A stretch of DNA of 64,000 nt from Pseudomonas vranovensis DSM 16006 (GTDB taxonomy: Bacteria > Pseudomonadota > Gammaproteobacteria > Pseudomonadales > Pseudomonadaceae): assembly GCF_000425805.1 (NCBI RefSeq), contig NZ_AUED01000018.1, positions 124,001 through 188,000 of the forward strand, given 5' to 3'. Positions 42,634 to 51,371 of the stretch are shown here, piece by piece. The notes under the pieces are model-generated. The model was not told the DNA's origin. It saw nothing but the letters and a program-made list of their open reading frames with translations, and did not search any database. Every line of letters starts with the position of its first letter. The first letter of the stretch is position 1. The position numbers and the translations under genes were made by a program.

Positions 42634-44232
42634 CTAGTGAACGGCAGCGGCACTGCGTGGCGCTTTCTCGGCAGGTTCCTCACCAGCCATGCGCGCCGCT
42701 TCTTCTTCGATGCGGAAGGCCGGCATCTGGCCGTAGTCTTCGAACATCCATTTGAAGAAGCCGTAGATCTTCACCAGCAGGATCACCATGAACGGGATCG
42801 CGGTCAGTACCACGGCAGTTTTCATGGTCGACAGCGAAGCCTTGGCAAACAGCATGGCCAGCGGCACCAGGGTCAGCACCACGCACCAGAACAGGCGATG
42901 GGTGGGCGTCGGGTCGTCGCCTTCACGCAGGTTGCGGGTGCTGGTGGCCGCCACCGCATAGGCCGCGGCGTCCATGTGCGAGGCGCAGAAGATCGCCATG
43001 ATGAACAGGTACACGCCCAGGAACACCTGGCCCCACGGCAATGCCAGCAGCAGGTGGGTCACCGCCGATTCGCCGCCTTGCTCGCTGAGCATTTTCGGCA
43101 CATCCACGGCACCGGTGATGAACTGGTGCATGCTGTAGCTTTCCAACGCGCCGAAGAAGAACCAGCAACCGAAGCTGCCGCCCATCAGCAGGGCCAGGAC
43201 CACTTCCTTGATCTGCCGGCCACGCGACACGCGGGTCACGAACATGGCCACGCCGGGTGCGTAGGACACCCACCACAGCCAGTAGAACACCGTCCAGTTG
43301 CGGGTGAAGGCGCCGTCACCGGCAGGGTCGGTGAACAGGCTCATGTGAACGTAGTTCTGGATCATCAGGCCAATGGAGTTGGCGGTGTTGTTGATGGTGA
43401 ACTGGGTCGGACCGACCAGCAGTACCACCAGCGCAAACACCAGCGCACCGATGCAGACCATCTTGCTCAGGCGCTGCAGGCCACCGTCGATACCGATGTA
43501 GGAACTGAGCGAGAACATCACCGCCACGCCGCCGATCACCATCAACTGCACGGTGAAGGTGTCCGGGGTGCCGGCCAGGTCATGCAGGCCGCGGGTCAGG
43601 GTCGAGGCGGTGAGGGCCAGGGATACGGTCAAGGCGCCCATCATGGTCAGCAGGAAGATCAGGTCGACGCTGCGACCCACAGGGCCGGTGGCCTTGAAGC
43701 CGGTCACTGCTTCGACGATCGAAGCCAGGTTCAGGCCGCTCTTCTTGCGCACGTGGAAGTGGTAGGCCATGGCCAGCGAGGCGAGGGCATAGATCGACCA
43801 CGCACTGATGCCCCAATGGAAGAACGAGTAGCTGATGCTGTACTCGAGCGCCTTGGGGGTGGCTGCGGCGATGTTCAGGCCTGGGGTCTGGTAGTAGTAG
43901 GCCCACTCCATCACACCCCAGTAGAGGGTCGAGGACCCCATGCCGGCGCAGATGAACATGAACATCCAGGTGGCGGTGGCGTATTCGGGCTTGCCACTGC
44001 CCAGGCGGATGTTGCCGTATTTGCTGAAGGCCAGGTACAGCACGGCCAGGGAGCTACCGAACACCAGTACCTGGACGCTGGTACCGAAGGTGCGGGTAGA
44101 CAGCTCGAACAACTGGTTTGCCGCGCTTTCGGCCTGGCCCGGGAAGGCTGCAAGGCCAATCACGGTGAGCAGCACGGCTATCAGGCTCACGGTGATCAGG
44201 AACACATCAATCTTTTTATTCTTGTGCGACAT
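42634..44232 (-). CDS. BCCT-family carnitine/betaine transporter (YeaV/CaiT-like)
   Basis: This 532-residue inner-membrane protein has about 12 helices and BCCT hallmarks: [31 protein letters not shown], and the signature [19 protein letters not shown] with [12 protein letters not shown]. The family imports quaternary amines such as carnitine, betaine and choline. Its position in front of cntA, like yeaV in front of yeaWX in E. coli, makes carnitine or gamma-butyrobetaine the probable cargo. The second of two adjacent ATG codons is used because AGGAG is then six bases away. Short cytoplasmic tails suggest no osmosensing extension. Confidence 0.9.
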   Translation of the reverse strand: MSHKNKKIDVFLITVSLIAVLLTVIGLAAFPGQAESAANQLFELSTRTFGTSVQVLVFGSSLAVLYLAFSKYGNIRLGSGKPEYATATWMFMFICAGMGSSTLYWGVMEWAYYYQTPGLNIAAATPKALEYSISYSFFHWGISAWSIYALASLAMAYHFHVRKKSGLNLASIVEAVTGFKATGPVGRSVDLIFLLTMMGALTVSLALTASTLTRGLHDLAGTPDTFTVQLMVIGGVAVMFSLSSYIGIDGGLQRLSKMVCIGALVFALVVLLVGPTQFTINNTANSIGLMIQNYVHMSLFTDPAGDGAFTRNWTVFYWLWWVSYAPGVAMFVTRVSRGRQIKEVVLALLMGGSFGCWFFFGALESYSMHQFITGAVDVPKMLSEQGGESAVTHLLLALPWGQVFLGVYLFIMAIFCASHMDAAAYAVAATSTRNLREGDDPTPTHRLFWCVVLTLVPLAMLFAKASLSTMKTAVVLTAIPFMVILLVKIYGFFKWMFEDYGQMPAFRIEEEAARMAGEEPAEKAPRSAAAVH

Positions 44233-44309
44233 CATCGTCTCCTGGACGTTGGCGTACTTATATACCCGGCAGGCAACCGGGGTGTTGCGGTCTCGCTCCT
44301 TCCTTGGCC

Positions 44310-44344
44310 GTTAACTAAAAGTTAACGTGAATCTTTTGGTTAAC
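44310..44344. promoter_or_regulatory. Three GTTAAC boxes upstream of the BCCT gene
   Basis: GTTAAC occurs at 44310-44315, 44321-44326 and 44339-44344. The first two make GTTAACTAAAAGTTAAC, which contains a LysR-type T-N11-A dyad (TAACTAAAAGTTA). The spacing of the last two is 18 bp, identical to the period of the repeats in front of cntA. Confidence 0.65.
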
Positions 44345-44427
44345 AGATTTTGCATTCAATCCACGCCGCTCGCAAGAGGGGCCGGGGCGTTTTGTCAGAC
44401 AATTCTGATAATCGGCCCCGGCGGACA

Positions 44428-45519
44428 TCACGCCTGGACCAGATCGGTGATCGCCTGACCCACCTGCTGGGTGGATTTCTGGCCGCCCATGTCGCGGGTG
44501 GTGTCACCGGCGGCGATGACCTGCTCGATGGCCTTGAGGATGTCGTCGTGGGCGGCGCGGTAGCGCGGGTCGCTGCCGTCGTTGCCGAGGAAGTCGAGCA
44601 TCAGCGCACCGGACCAGATCATCGCGATCGGGTTGGCGATGTTCTTGCCGTAGATGTCCGGGGCCGAACCGTGGACCGGCTCGAACAGCGACGGGAACTT
44701 GCGCTCGGGGTTGAGGTTGGCCGATGGCGCGATACCGATGGTGCCGGCGCAGGCCGGGCCAAGGTCGGAGAGGATGTCGCCGAACAGGTTGGAGGCTACC
44801 ACCACGTCGAAGCGGTCCGGCTGCAGCACGAAGCGGGCGCAGAGGATATCAATGTGCTGTTTGTCCCAGCTGATATCCGGATAATTGGCAGCCATGGCGG
44901 CGGTGCGCTCGTCCCAGTAGGGCATGCTCACGGCCATGCCGTTGGACTTGGTTGCCGAGGTGACGTGCTTGCGCTCGCGGGTCTGGGCCACGTCGAAAGC
45001 GTACTTGAGGATGCGGTCCACGCCGCGGCGGGTGAACACCGACTCTTGCAGCACGAACTCGTTCTCGGTGTTCTCGAACATCCGCCCGCCCAGGGACGAG
45101 TATTCGCCTTCGGTGTTTTCGCGGATCACCACGAAATCGATGTCGCCTGGCTCACGGCCGGCCAGTGGGCACGGTACACCCGGGAACAGGCGCACCGGGC
45201 GGATGTTCACGTACTGGTCGAAGTCGCGACGGAACTTGAGCAGCGAGCCCCACAGCGAGATGTGGTCCGGAACCTTGTCGGGCCAGCCGACGGCGCCGAA
45301 GTACAGGGCGTCGAAGTCCTTCAATTGTTCAAACCAGTCGTCTGGCATCATCTTGCCGTGGGCCAGGTAGTAGTCGCAGCTGGCCCACTCGAAGAATTCG
45401 AAGCTGATGTCCAGGCCGTGCTTGCGGGCAGCGGCCTCGACCACGCGGATACCTTCGGGAAGAACTTCGTTGCCGATACCGTCGCCTGGGATGGCTGCGA
45501 TTCTGAACGTCTTGCTCAT
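44428..45519 (-). CDS. dmlA: D-malate dehydrogenase (decarboxylating), DmlA/tartrate dehydrogenase type
   Basis: This 363-residue enzyme belongs to the beta-decarboxylating dehydrogenase family (with LeuB, Icd and tartrate dehydrogenase). It oxidises D-malate to pyruvate and CO2 with NAD+. Family motifs are AIPGDGIGNEV, the substrate loop VVIRENTEGEYSSLGG, HVTSATKSNGM, VVASNLFGDILSDLG and FEPVHGSAPDI. LeuB and Icd are excluded by the RENTEGEYS loop and by context. E. coli dmlA (yeaU) also lies beside yeaVWX. In the carnitine route it handles the D-malate made from L-carnitine. It diverges from the LysR gene. Confidence 0.9.
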   Translation of the reverse strand: MSKTFRIAAIPGDGIGNEVLPEGIRVVEAAARKHGLDISFEFFEWASCDYYLAHGKMMPDDWFEQLKDFDALYFGAVGWPDKVPDHISLWGSLLKFRRDFDQYVNIRPVRLFPGVPCPLAGREPGDIDFVVIRENTEGEYSSLGGRMFENTENEFVLQESVFTRRGVDRILKYAFDVAQTRERKHVTSATKSNGMAVSMPYWDERTAAMAANYPDISWDKQHIDILCARFVLQPDRFDVVVASNLFGDILSDLGPACAGTIGIAPSANLNPERKFPSLFEPVHGSAPDIYGKNIANPIAMIWSGALMLDFLGNDGSDPRYRAAHDDILKAIEQVIAAGDTTRDMGGQKSTQQVGQAITDLVQA

Positions 45520-45617
45520 GGGGGCGCACTCGTTGTCTAGGGAACAGATGCGAGCCATGCTATAAGGGCTTTAATCAGAGATAATCTCGCCTTTCATGGA
45601 TTCTTAGTGTACGAAAC

Positions 45618-46532
45618 GTGAATAATCTTCCTAGCCTCGACGACCTCAATATCTTTATCCAGGTGGCCAAGCGCGCCAGCTTCGCGGCAGTGGCCGAAGC
45701 GCTGGGCATGTCGCCGGCATTCATCAGCAAGCGCATCCGCGTACTCGAACAGGACCTTGACGTGCGCCTGCTGCACCGCACCACCCGACGGGTGACGGTG
45801 AGCGAGGAGGGCGAGCGGGTGTACCAATGGGCGCAGCAGATCTTCGACGCGGTGCAACGCATGGGCGACGACATCAGCGCCCAGCACCGCGAGCCGGCGG
45901 GCCAGTTGCGTATCGCCAGCAGCCTGGGCCTGGGTCGTCGCTTCGTGGCGCCGGCCCTGTCGGAGCTGGCCGAGCGCTACCCGCGCCTGGATATCCGCCT
46001 GGATGTGCATGATCGCCTGGTGGACCTGATCGAGGAGGGCGTTGACCTGGATATTCGTGTCGGCAACGTGATTGCGCCGAACCTGATCGCCAAGCCACTG
46101 GCGAAGAATCGACGCGTGCTGTGTGCTTCCCCCGCCTACCTGGCGCGGCGGGGCACGCCAAAGGTGCTGGCCGAGCTTGCCAGCCACGATTGCCTGGTGA
46201 TCAAGGAGCGCGATCATCCCTTCGGCATCTGGCAGCTGGAAGGGCCCAATGGCGAGGAAAGCGTACGGGTGACTGGCAGCCTGTCGAGCAACCATGGCGA
46301 AGTGGCGCACCAATGGTGCCTGGACGGGCGGGGAATCTTGCTGCGCTCATGGTGGGATGTGCATGACAGCCTGGCCGATGGGCGGCTGGTGCAGGTGCTG
46401 GGGGAGTATCACCAGCCAGCGGATATCTGGGCGGTGTACACCTCGCCCTTGGCCAGTTCGGCCAAGGTGCGGGTAGCGGTGGAGTTTTTTCGCCAGTACT
46501 TCGCCGAGCGGTACAGCCTGCCGTCACTGTAG
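45618..46532 (+). CDS. LysR-family regulator, DmlR-like
   Basis: This 304-residue regulator has the LysR winged helix near residues 8-65 (SFAAVAEALGMSPAFISKRI) and a substrate-binding domain of the CrgA/DmlR branch (VDLDIRVGNVIAPNLIAKPL, LCASPAYLARRG). It starts at GTG and diverges from dmlA by 98 bp. DmlR (YeaT) of E. coli activates dmlA in response to D-malate; the same is inferred. Whether it also reads the GTTAAC boxes before the transporter and cntA is open, since no GTTAAC lies in its own intergenic region. Confidence 0.87.
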   Translation: MNNLPSLDDLNIFIQVAKRASFAAVAEALGMSPAFISKRIRVLEQDLDVRLLHRTTRRVTVSEEGERVYQWAQQIFDAVQRMGDDISAQHREPAGQLRIASSLGLGRRFVAPALSELAERYPRLDIRLDVHDRLVDLIEEGVDLDIRVGNVIAPNLIAKPLAKNRRVLCASPAYLARRGTPKVLAELASHDCLVIKERDHPFGIWQLEGPNGEESVRVTGSLSSNHGEVAHQWCLDGRGILLRSWWDVHDSLADGRLVQVLGEYHQPADIWAVYTSPLASSAKVRVAVEFFRQYFAERYSLPSL

Positions 46533-46555
46533 TGCGGTGTTTGTACGAGCGCTGC

Positions 46556-46625
46556 GCGGCCACAGGAGCCTGGTCGGCAATCTGTGGCCGCTGCCGAGGA
46601 ACGAGGTGGCGATGGGCTGCGCAGC
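46556..46625. repeat. REP pair (GGCCGCTGCCGAGGAACGAGG type)
   Basis: GCGGCCACAG at 46556-46565 is inverted as CTGTGGCCGC at 46582-46591, followed by TGCCGAGGAACGAGG. This is a diverged GTAGCCGCTGCC-type REP between the convergent LysR and TonB receptor genes. Confidence 0.65.
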
Positions 46626-46638
46626 AGTCCCGATCAAC

Positions 46639-48780
46639 TCAGAAGCTGTAGTCCAGGGTCGCAAAGTACGACCGAGGCTCACCCATGATCCACTGCTCGC
46701 TGCTGTGCGCGACGGCCGCATAACGCCGGTCGAGCAGGTTGTTCAGCTGCAACCCAAGGCGCACATCCGGCAGCACCTGCCACCCCAGGTTGGCATCGAC
46801 CACGGTAAAGCCTGGTACGGTCTGGGAGTTGGCGGTGTCGGCATAACGCTCATCGACATAACGCAGGCCCATGCCGGCATCCACGCCATGGCCCAACCCT
46901 TTGTTCACCCACAGGTTGGCAGTGCGCCGTGGTACGTTGCTCGGGCGGTTGCCGGCGCGTGAAACCGTCTGGCCGCCCACGGTCTGGTCGAAGTCGTCAT
47001 ACTTGGCGCGTACCACCGAGGCATTGGCCGAGACCTGCCACTGGTTGGCCAGGGCCAGTTCCAGGGTGGCTTCCAGACCCTCCGAGGTCTGCTGTCCGGC
47101 CTGTTCCTTGAGGTGGGTGACTGGGTTATCGACCAGCAGCTTTTTCTTGACGATATGGTAGGCCGCGAGGGTCCATTCGCCACGGCCGTCCCAGAACAGT
47201 TGCTTGAGGCCGAACTCGGTCTGCTTGGCTTCAGTCAGGTCGAAGTTCTGCTGGGTCGGGCTCAAGGTAATCAGGTCGCTGACGCCGTCCTCACTGGTGG
47301 AGTACTGACCGTACAGCGACAGTTCGTCCGTAACGGCAAACACCAGGCCGGCGCGCCAGTTGCCACCGCCCAGGCTGCGGTCGCTGCGGGTGTCGTTGAC
47401 CAGGTTGTCGCGGTCGATGTGGTTCTGGTCGCGGCGGATGCCGGTTACCAGCGACCAGCGCTCCGACAGTTGGGTGCGGTTCTCGGCGAACAGGGCGAAG
47501 GTGCGGGTGGTGCTTCGGGTTTGCGGGCGGGTCGGGTCCTGGCTGTGGAAGTAGCCCGGTGCCGGGTTCCACGGGTCGATGTAGTCGCCGCCGATGTCGT
47601 TATACGGTGAGTTGCTGTCGATGCCGAAGCGGATGCGGTTGTATTCGGCGCCGACCACGGTCTTGCTGGCCAGGCCGAACAGCGCGTGGTCGAAGGTGAA
47701 GCTCTGGCGGTCGCCGATCTGCTCCTGGTGGTGCTTGATCTCCAGGTAACTGCCACGCTCCAGTTGCCCCAGGTCGCTGTGCCAGGTGTAGTCCTCGGCA
47801 TTGCGCCAGTGGCGACGGCTCTTGAGGTAGTACAGCTGGTTGCTGGCGCTGATTGACTCGCTGATGGCCCAGTCGGTGTTCAGGCGGGTCCATTCGTCGT
47901 GGTAGCGCTGCACGTCATCGCGCACGTTGTAGTTCTTCTTGCGCAGGCTGTCGCGGGAGTGGCCGTCGATCAGCGGCGTGCCGAAGTCGTTCATCGGCTC
48001 GGCATCGCCGCGCTCGTGGGCCAGGGTAAAGCTCAGGTCGTCGCTGGCATCGAAGCGCAACGCTGCGCTCATGGCGCGGCTTTTGGAGTCACCACGATCG
48101 ACCCAGCCATTGCCGTGCTGGTCATTGAGGGTGATCCGGTAACTCAGGCGCTCGCTCAGCGAGCCGCCGCTGTCCAGGCCCAGTTGCTGACGGTCGTCGC
48201 TGCCGTAGCCCAGGCGCAGGTGGTTGCGGATGTCGCCGGCAAAGGGTTTTTTCGGGATCACGTTGACCACCGCACCCGTAGCACCTTCGCCGTACAGCAC
48301 AGAAGCCGGCCCCCGGATGATGTCGATACGCTCGACCATCCACGGGTCGACCGGGAAGGTCTGGGTGCCGGCGCCGGTGTACATGCGCGAACCGTCGAAC
48401 AGGGTCATCACCGAACCGTGGCCGGTGAAGCCGCGCGCCGACAACGCGGTGTTGCCGTTGCCCGGCGTGCCCACAGAGGTGATGCCGGGGGAGCGAGTGA
48501 CGGCAGCTTGCACGGTGCTGTTGTTGCGACCGTCAATGGCCTCGGCGCCCAGGCTGCTGGTGCTGGCCGGAGTGTCCATGGCGCTCAGGTTCAGGCGTGA
48601 ACCGGCGGGCAGGGGCGTGGCCAGGCTGATCGGGTCGTTGTCGCTGGTGCTGGTGATGGCCGTTGAAGGTAGGGCCAGGGCAGAAGGACTGTGTTCTTCA
48701 GCGAAGGCCGGCAGCGAGAGTGCCAGGCAGGGGGCCAGGGCATTGGCCGCCAGGGAGTGAAGCTTGGAGTTACGGGACAT
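46639..48780 (-). CDS. TonB-dependent outer-membrane receptor under cobalamin riboswitch control
   Basis: This 713-residue receptor has a signal peptide (MSRNSKLHSL to about residue 30), a plug domain (VERIDIIRGPASVLYGEGATGAVVN) and a 22-strand barrel ending LDYSF, with the final aromatic needed for BamA. The sequence resembles siderophore receptors more than short BtuB. The leader carries a full cobalamin riboswitch, so the likely cargo is a corrinoid or cobalt-related ligand. No STN signalling domain is present. The MSRNSK start is used; upstream in-frame codons add nothing recognisable. Confidence 0.88.
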   Translation of the reverse strand: MSRNSKLHSLAANALAPCLALSLPAFAEEHSPSALALPSTAITSTSDNDPISLATPLPAGSRLNLSAMDTPASTSSLGAEAIDGRNNSTVQAAVTRSPGITSVGTPGNGNTALSARGFTGHGSVMTLFDGSRMYTGAGTQTFPVDPWMVERIDIIRGPASVLYGEGATGAVVNVIPKKPFAGDIRNHLRLGYGSDDRQQLGLDSGGSLSERLSYRITLNDQHGNGWVDRGDSKSRAMSAALRFDASDDLSFTLAHERGDAEPMNDFGTPLIDGHSRDSLRKKNYNVRDDVQRYHDEWTRLNTDWAISESISASNQLYYLKSRRHWRNAEDYTWHSDLGQLERGSYLEIKHHQEQIGDRQSFTFDHALFGLASKTVVGAEYNRIRFGIDSNSPYNDIGGDYIDPWNPAPGYFHSQDPTRPQTRSTTRTFALFAENRTQLSERWSLVTGIRRDQNHIDRDNLVNDTRSDRSLGGGNWRAGLVFAVTDELSLYGQYSTSEDGVSDLITLSPTQQNFDLTEAKQTEFGLKQLFWDGRGEWTLAAYHIVKKKLLVDNPVTHLKEQAGQQTSEGLEATLELALANQWQVSANASVVRAKYDDFDQTVGGQTVSRAGNRPSNVPRRTANLWVNKGLGHGVDAGMGLRYVDERYADTANSQTVPGFTVVDANLGWQVLPDVRLGLQLNNLLDRRYAAVAHSSEQWIMGEPRSYFATLDYSF

Positions 48781-48901
48781 GTCGTTCCACAATCAACAGG
48801 AATGAATGAATCCCGGAGGGAACAACGCATGGAGGAATTGCGCGCGCAGGCGAACGCAACCCGGCCTGCGCCCGCCCACCGCGGGGTTGCCAAACAAAGC
48901 T

Positions 48902-49080
48902 TCAGGCCGGTCTCCGGGCTTGCGAGGGTCATGAAGGCCTTCACCTTCCCATGCCGAGGCACAGTGGTGTTTCGAAGGCTTCGCTCGCTTACCGTTGCGG
49001 GGGCAGCGCCGGACTAGTCACGAAAGTGACGCACCGGCTTCCCGTTTCACCCTGCGCACGGCGGCGCAGGACACCTGAAA
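48902..49080 (-). promoter_or_regulatory. Cobalamin riboswitch
   Basis: On the minus strand the leader reads in order CAGGTGTCCTGCGCC, GGGAAGCCGGTG, a TCCGGCGCTGCCCCCGCAA block, CGGTAAGCGAGC, CACTGTGCCTCGGCATGGGA with GAAGGTG, and AAGCCCGGAGACCGGCC (the B12 box, 48905-48921). These are the conserved elements of the class I cobalamin riboswitch in the right order and spacing. It ends about 120 bp before the receptor start. It should reduce receptor expression when adenosylcobalamin is plentiful. Confidence 0.95.
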
Positions 49081-49136
49081 CTGGCGCGCATGGGAACATC
49101 GAATGCCTTTGCAGTCAATGCGTTACGCGCAAATGC

Positions 49137-49166
49137 ATCGCGGGGCAAGTCGAGACGTCGCCCCAC
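49137..49166. repeat. Single REP arm (ATCGCGGGGCAAGTCGAGACGTCG)
   Basis: A lone copy of the ATCGCGGGGCAAG-type REP unit lies between the GNAT gene stop and the cobalamin riboswitch. Its inverted partner is only partial (GTCGCCCCACG). Confidence 0.65.
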
Positions 49167-49178
49167 GAAAAATGAGGG

Positions 49179-49736
49179 TCAGCGTCCGCGCTTTCGCGAC
49201 ACCACCGCCTCGATGTTCTTGCGCCCGATCAGTTTCGGCTGTGCAGGCTCTTCCAGCCACTTGTACATCACCAGGCTCTCCACCAGCCCGAGCCGGGCAT
49301 GGCGATACGCCCTCGGCAGGCGCCCGACGATTTCAAAACCCAGCTTCTGCCACAAGGCCACGGCCGCTTCATTGCTCGACACCACCGAGTTGAACTGCAT
49401 GGCCAAAAAGCCCTGCTGGCGTGCCAACTGCTGGGAGTGTTCGCACATCAGGCGTGCCACGCCACGACCGCGGGCGGCCTCGCAGACCATGTAGCCGCAA
49501 TTGCTCACGTGGCTGCCGGGGCCGGCGGCATTGGCCTTTAGGTAGTAGGAACCAAGTAGTTCGCCATCCTCCTCGGCCACCAGGGTGTGCAGCGGGGACT
49601 CCAGCCACAAATGACGCGCCTGTTCCTGGCTCAGGGCCGGTTCGAAGGCATAGGTTTCGCGGGCGCTGACGATGGCCTGGAAGGTCGGCCAGAAGTGTTC
49701 GAAATCAGCGGCGGTCATGGGGCGGAGGGTAATCAT
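49179..49736 (-). CDS. GNAT-family N-acetyltransferase
   Basis: This 185-residue cytoplasmic enzyme has the GNAT fold. An N-terminal ITLRPMTAADFEHFW is followed by the acetyl-CoA motif A (GYMVCEAARGRGVARLMCEHS, with the R-G-R-G-V-A loop) and motif B (SSNEAAVALWQKLGFEIVGRLP). The substrate is unknown. The start MITLRP is used; the open frame continues upstream without a good ribosome site. Confidence 0.87.
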   Translation of the reverse strand: MITLRPMTAADFEHFWPTFQAIVSARETYAFEPALSQEQARHLWLESPLHTLVAEEDGELLGSYYLKANAAGPGSHVSNCGYMVCEAARGRGVARLMCEHSQQLARQQGFLAMQFNSVVSSNEAAVALWQKLGFEIVGRLPRAYRHARLGLVESLVMYKWLEEPAQPKLIGRKNIEAVVSRKRGR

Positions 49737-49819
49737 GGCGGTTCCTGGCAACGTGAACCGCGAGTCTGAAAGTGTTGGAGCCGGCATGCAACTGTTTGTG
49801 CAGGCCGGCTCCCATACGT

Positions 49820-50164
49820 TCAGTTGTCGACCTTGCCTACCGCATCCATCGCCCGCGCCGAATACACCAGCGCCGCACCGGCATTCATGGCCACGGCCAC
49901 GCCCAGTGCCTCGGCGATTTCTTCACGGGTAGCGCCTTGCTTGACCGCCTGCGCCGAGTGTACGGCAATGCAGCCGTCGCAGCGGGTAGTCACGGCCACG
50001 GCCAGCGAGATCAACTCACGGGTCTTGGCATCCAGGTGGTTGGTCTTGGCCCCGGCGCCGCTGGCGGTCATATAGCCGTTGACCGTGTCGGGGGACAGTT
50101 GCTTGAGGTCGCCGATACCGGCCATCAACTGCTTACGGTAGGCGTCCCAGTCCATCATGCTCAT
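49820..50164 (-). CDS. Carboxymuconolactone decarboxylase/AhpD-like protein
   Basis: This 114-residue helical protein has the AhpD-type redox motif TTRCDGCIAVHSAQAV, with Cys-X-X-Cys and the conserved His four residues after the second Cys. The helix ATREEIAEALGVAVAMNAGAA is also conserved. Such proteins reduce peroxidases or act as alkylhydroperoxidases; the decarboxylase name is historical. It has no partner ahpC nearby. The ATG at MSMMDW is used because AAGG lies eight bases upstream; a GTG three codons earlier overlaps that site. Confidence 0.86.
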   Translation of the reverse strand: MSMMDWDAYRKQLMAGIGDLKQLSPDTVNGYMTASGAGAKTNHLDAKTRELISLAVAVTTRCDGCIAVHSAQAVKQGATREEIAEALGVAVAMNAGAALVYSARAMDAVGKVDN

Positions 50165-50261
50165 CGTCTTCACCTTGTGCTGTTGGCAACATGAACAGTG
50201 AAGCTAGTTTTTCAATCGACGGGGCGCCGTTGGTCGATGGGCCTGAAACGGTAGGACTTTG

Positions 50262-50289
50262 GTAGGAGACGACGCACCGCCGCTCCTAC
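50262..50289. repeat. Short REP-like stem-loop (GTAGGAG/CTCCTAC)
   Basis: GTAGGAG at 50262-50268 is inverted as CTCCTAC at 50283-50289, around ACGACGCACCGC. It is a truncated copy of the GTAGGAGCGGCGGTGCG REP and lies just past the lpxO stop, where it may act as a transcript end. Confidence 0.65.
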
Positions 50290-50295
50290 AGGCCA

Positions 50296-51195
50296 TCAGA
50301 TGTAGATGAACACCAGCACCAGCGCAGCCACTACCGCCCATTTCTCCAGGTAGTAGCGGGTACGGTTGCGCTTTTTCATCGCCTTGCCACGCTCACGGAT
50401 CTTGTAGATACGGGTGAACAGGCGGTTGATGCCCCCGGTCTTGTCACCGGCATCGTTGGGGGCTGCCGCAGCAGCCATCACCTTGCGGCTGAACCAGCGG
50501 TTGAACGCGGTCGCCCAGCGGTACTTGAGGGGGCGCTCGACATCGCAGAACAGAATGATGCGGTTGTGCTCCGTCTGGTTGCTGGCGTAGTGGATGTAGG
50601 TCTCATCGAACACCACCGCCTCGCCGTCGCGCCAGGCATAGTTCTCGCCGTCCACGCAGATATAGCAGGCGTCATCGTTGGGGGTATCCAGGCCCAGGTG
50701 GTAGCGGTAGGAGCCGGCATACGGGTCACGGTGGCGAACCAGCTTGGAACCGGGCGGCAGGGTGGCAAACATGGCTGCCTTGACCGTACCGATGCCTTGC
50801 AGCAGTTCGGTGGTGCGCGGGCACAGCTTCATGGCCGACGGATGGCTCTCGCCGTACCACTTCAGGTAAAAACGCTTCCAGCCACTCTTGAAGAACGAGT
50901 TGAAGCCGACGTCGTCGTAGTTCTTCGAACTCTTGATCTCGCCCACATGCAGCAACTGCTGGGCCTCGGCGCGAATCTCTTGCCAGTTGTCCTGCAACGG
51001 CTTGAGTTCGGGAAAGCTTTCGACCGGCAGGTAGGGTTTGGCCGGGAGCTTGGAAAACAAGTAGAGGAACACGTTTACCGGCGCCAGGAAGCTTGAGTGA
51101 TCGCCCAGCTGACGGGTGACTTTGTGCCGCACACGACCACGAAAGTGGACGTAGGCAATCGAGAATACAAACAACAGAACAAGAAAAATTTTCAT
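50296..51195 (-). CDS. lpxO: LpxO-type lipid A hydroxylase (aspartyl/asparaginyl beta-hydroxylase family)
   Basis: This 299-residue protein has an N-terminal membrane helix (MKIFLVLLFVFSIAYVHF), a cytoplasmic Fe(II)/2-oxoglutarate dioxygenase domain, and a second hydrophobic helix at the C-terminus (WAVVAALVLVFIYI). The iron ligands are in RHRDPYAGSYRYH (His-X-Asp) and ETYIHYASNQT (second His); the NRIILFCDV strand carries the 2-oxoglutarate contact. LpxO hydroxylates the secondary lauroyl chain of lipid A at C-2. Size and double-anchor plan fit that family. The MKIF start is chosen from the helix position. Confidence 0.87.
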   Translation of the reverse strand: MKIFLVLLFVFSIAYVHFRGRVRHKVTRQLGDHSSFLAPVNVFLYLFSKLPAKPYLPVESFPELKPLQDNWQEIRAEAQQLLHVGEIKSSKNYDDVGFNSFFKSGWKRFYLKWYGESHPSAMKLCPRTTELLQGIGTVKAAMFATLPPGSKLVRHRDPYAGSYRYHLGLDTPNDDACYICVDGENYAWRDGEAVVFDETYIHYASNQTEHNRIILFCDVERPLKYRWATAFNRWFSRKVMAAAAAPNDAGDKTGGINRLFTRIYKIRERGKAMKKRNRTRYYLEKWAVVAALVLVFIYI

Positions 51196-51371
51196 GGGCG
51201 GATACTTGTCGATGTGGCGATGCGCCATGGCATAAGCCAGCCAGCATAAACAATCGGGCCTGTAGTTTGTACTAAATGTTACTGATCCAGCGCCCGACAT
51301 TAGTCCCACACGCAAAGGTTTGCTGTAGCGATTAAGCTCAAGGTTCGAGGCAAACAGGGAGAGAAGAGGTA

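Noticed and set aside
42637..44325. A 562-codon plus-strand frame antisense to the BCCT transporter
   Set aside because: Composition is extremely rich in His, Gln, Gly and Arg, with no domain, while the minus strand reads a complete transporter with the BCCT signature.
44378..44422. GGGGCCG/CGGCCCC hairpin after dmlA considered as a terminator
   Set aside because: The stem is convincing but the loop is long and no T tract follows on the minus strand, so I did not annotate it.
44428..45519. LeuB (3-isopropylmalate dehydrogenase) or isocitrate dehydrogenase
   Set aside because: The RENTEGEYSSLGG substrate loop and the location beside carnitine genes fit the D-malate/tartrate dehydrogenase branch instead.
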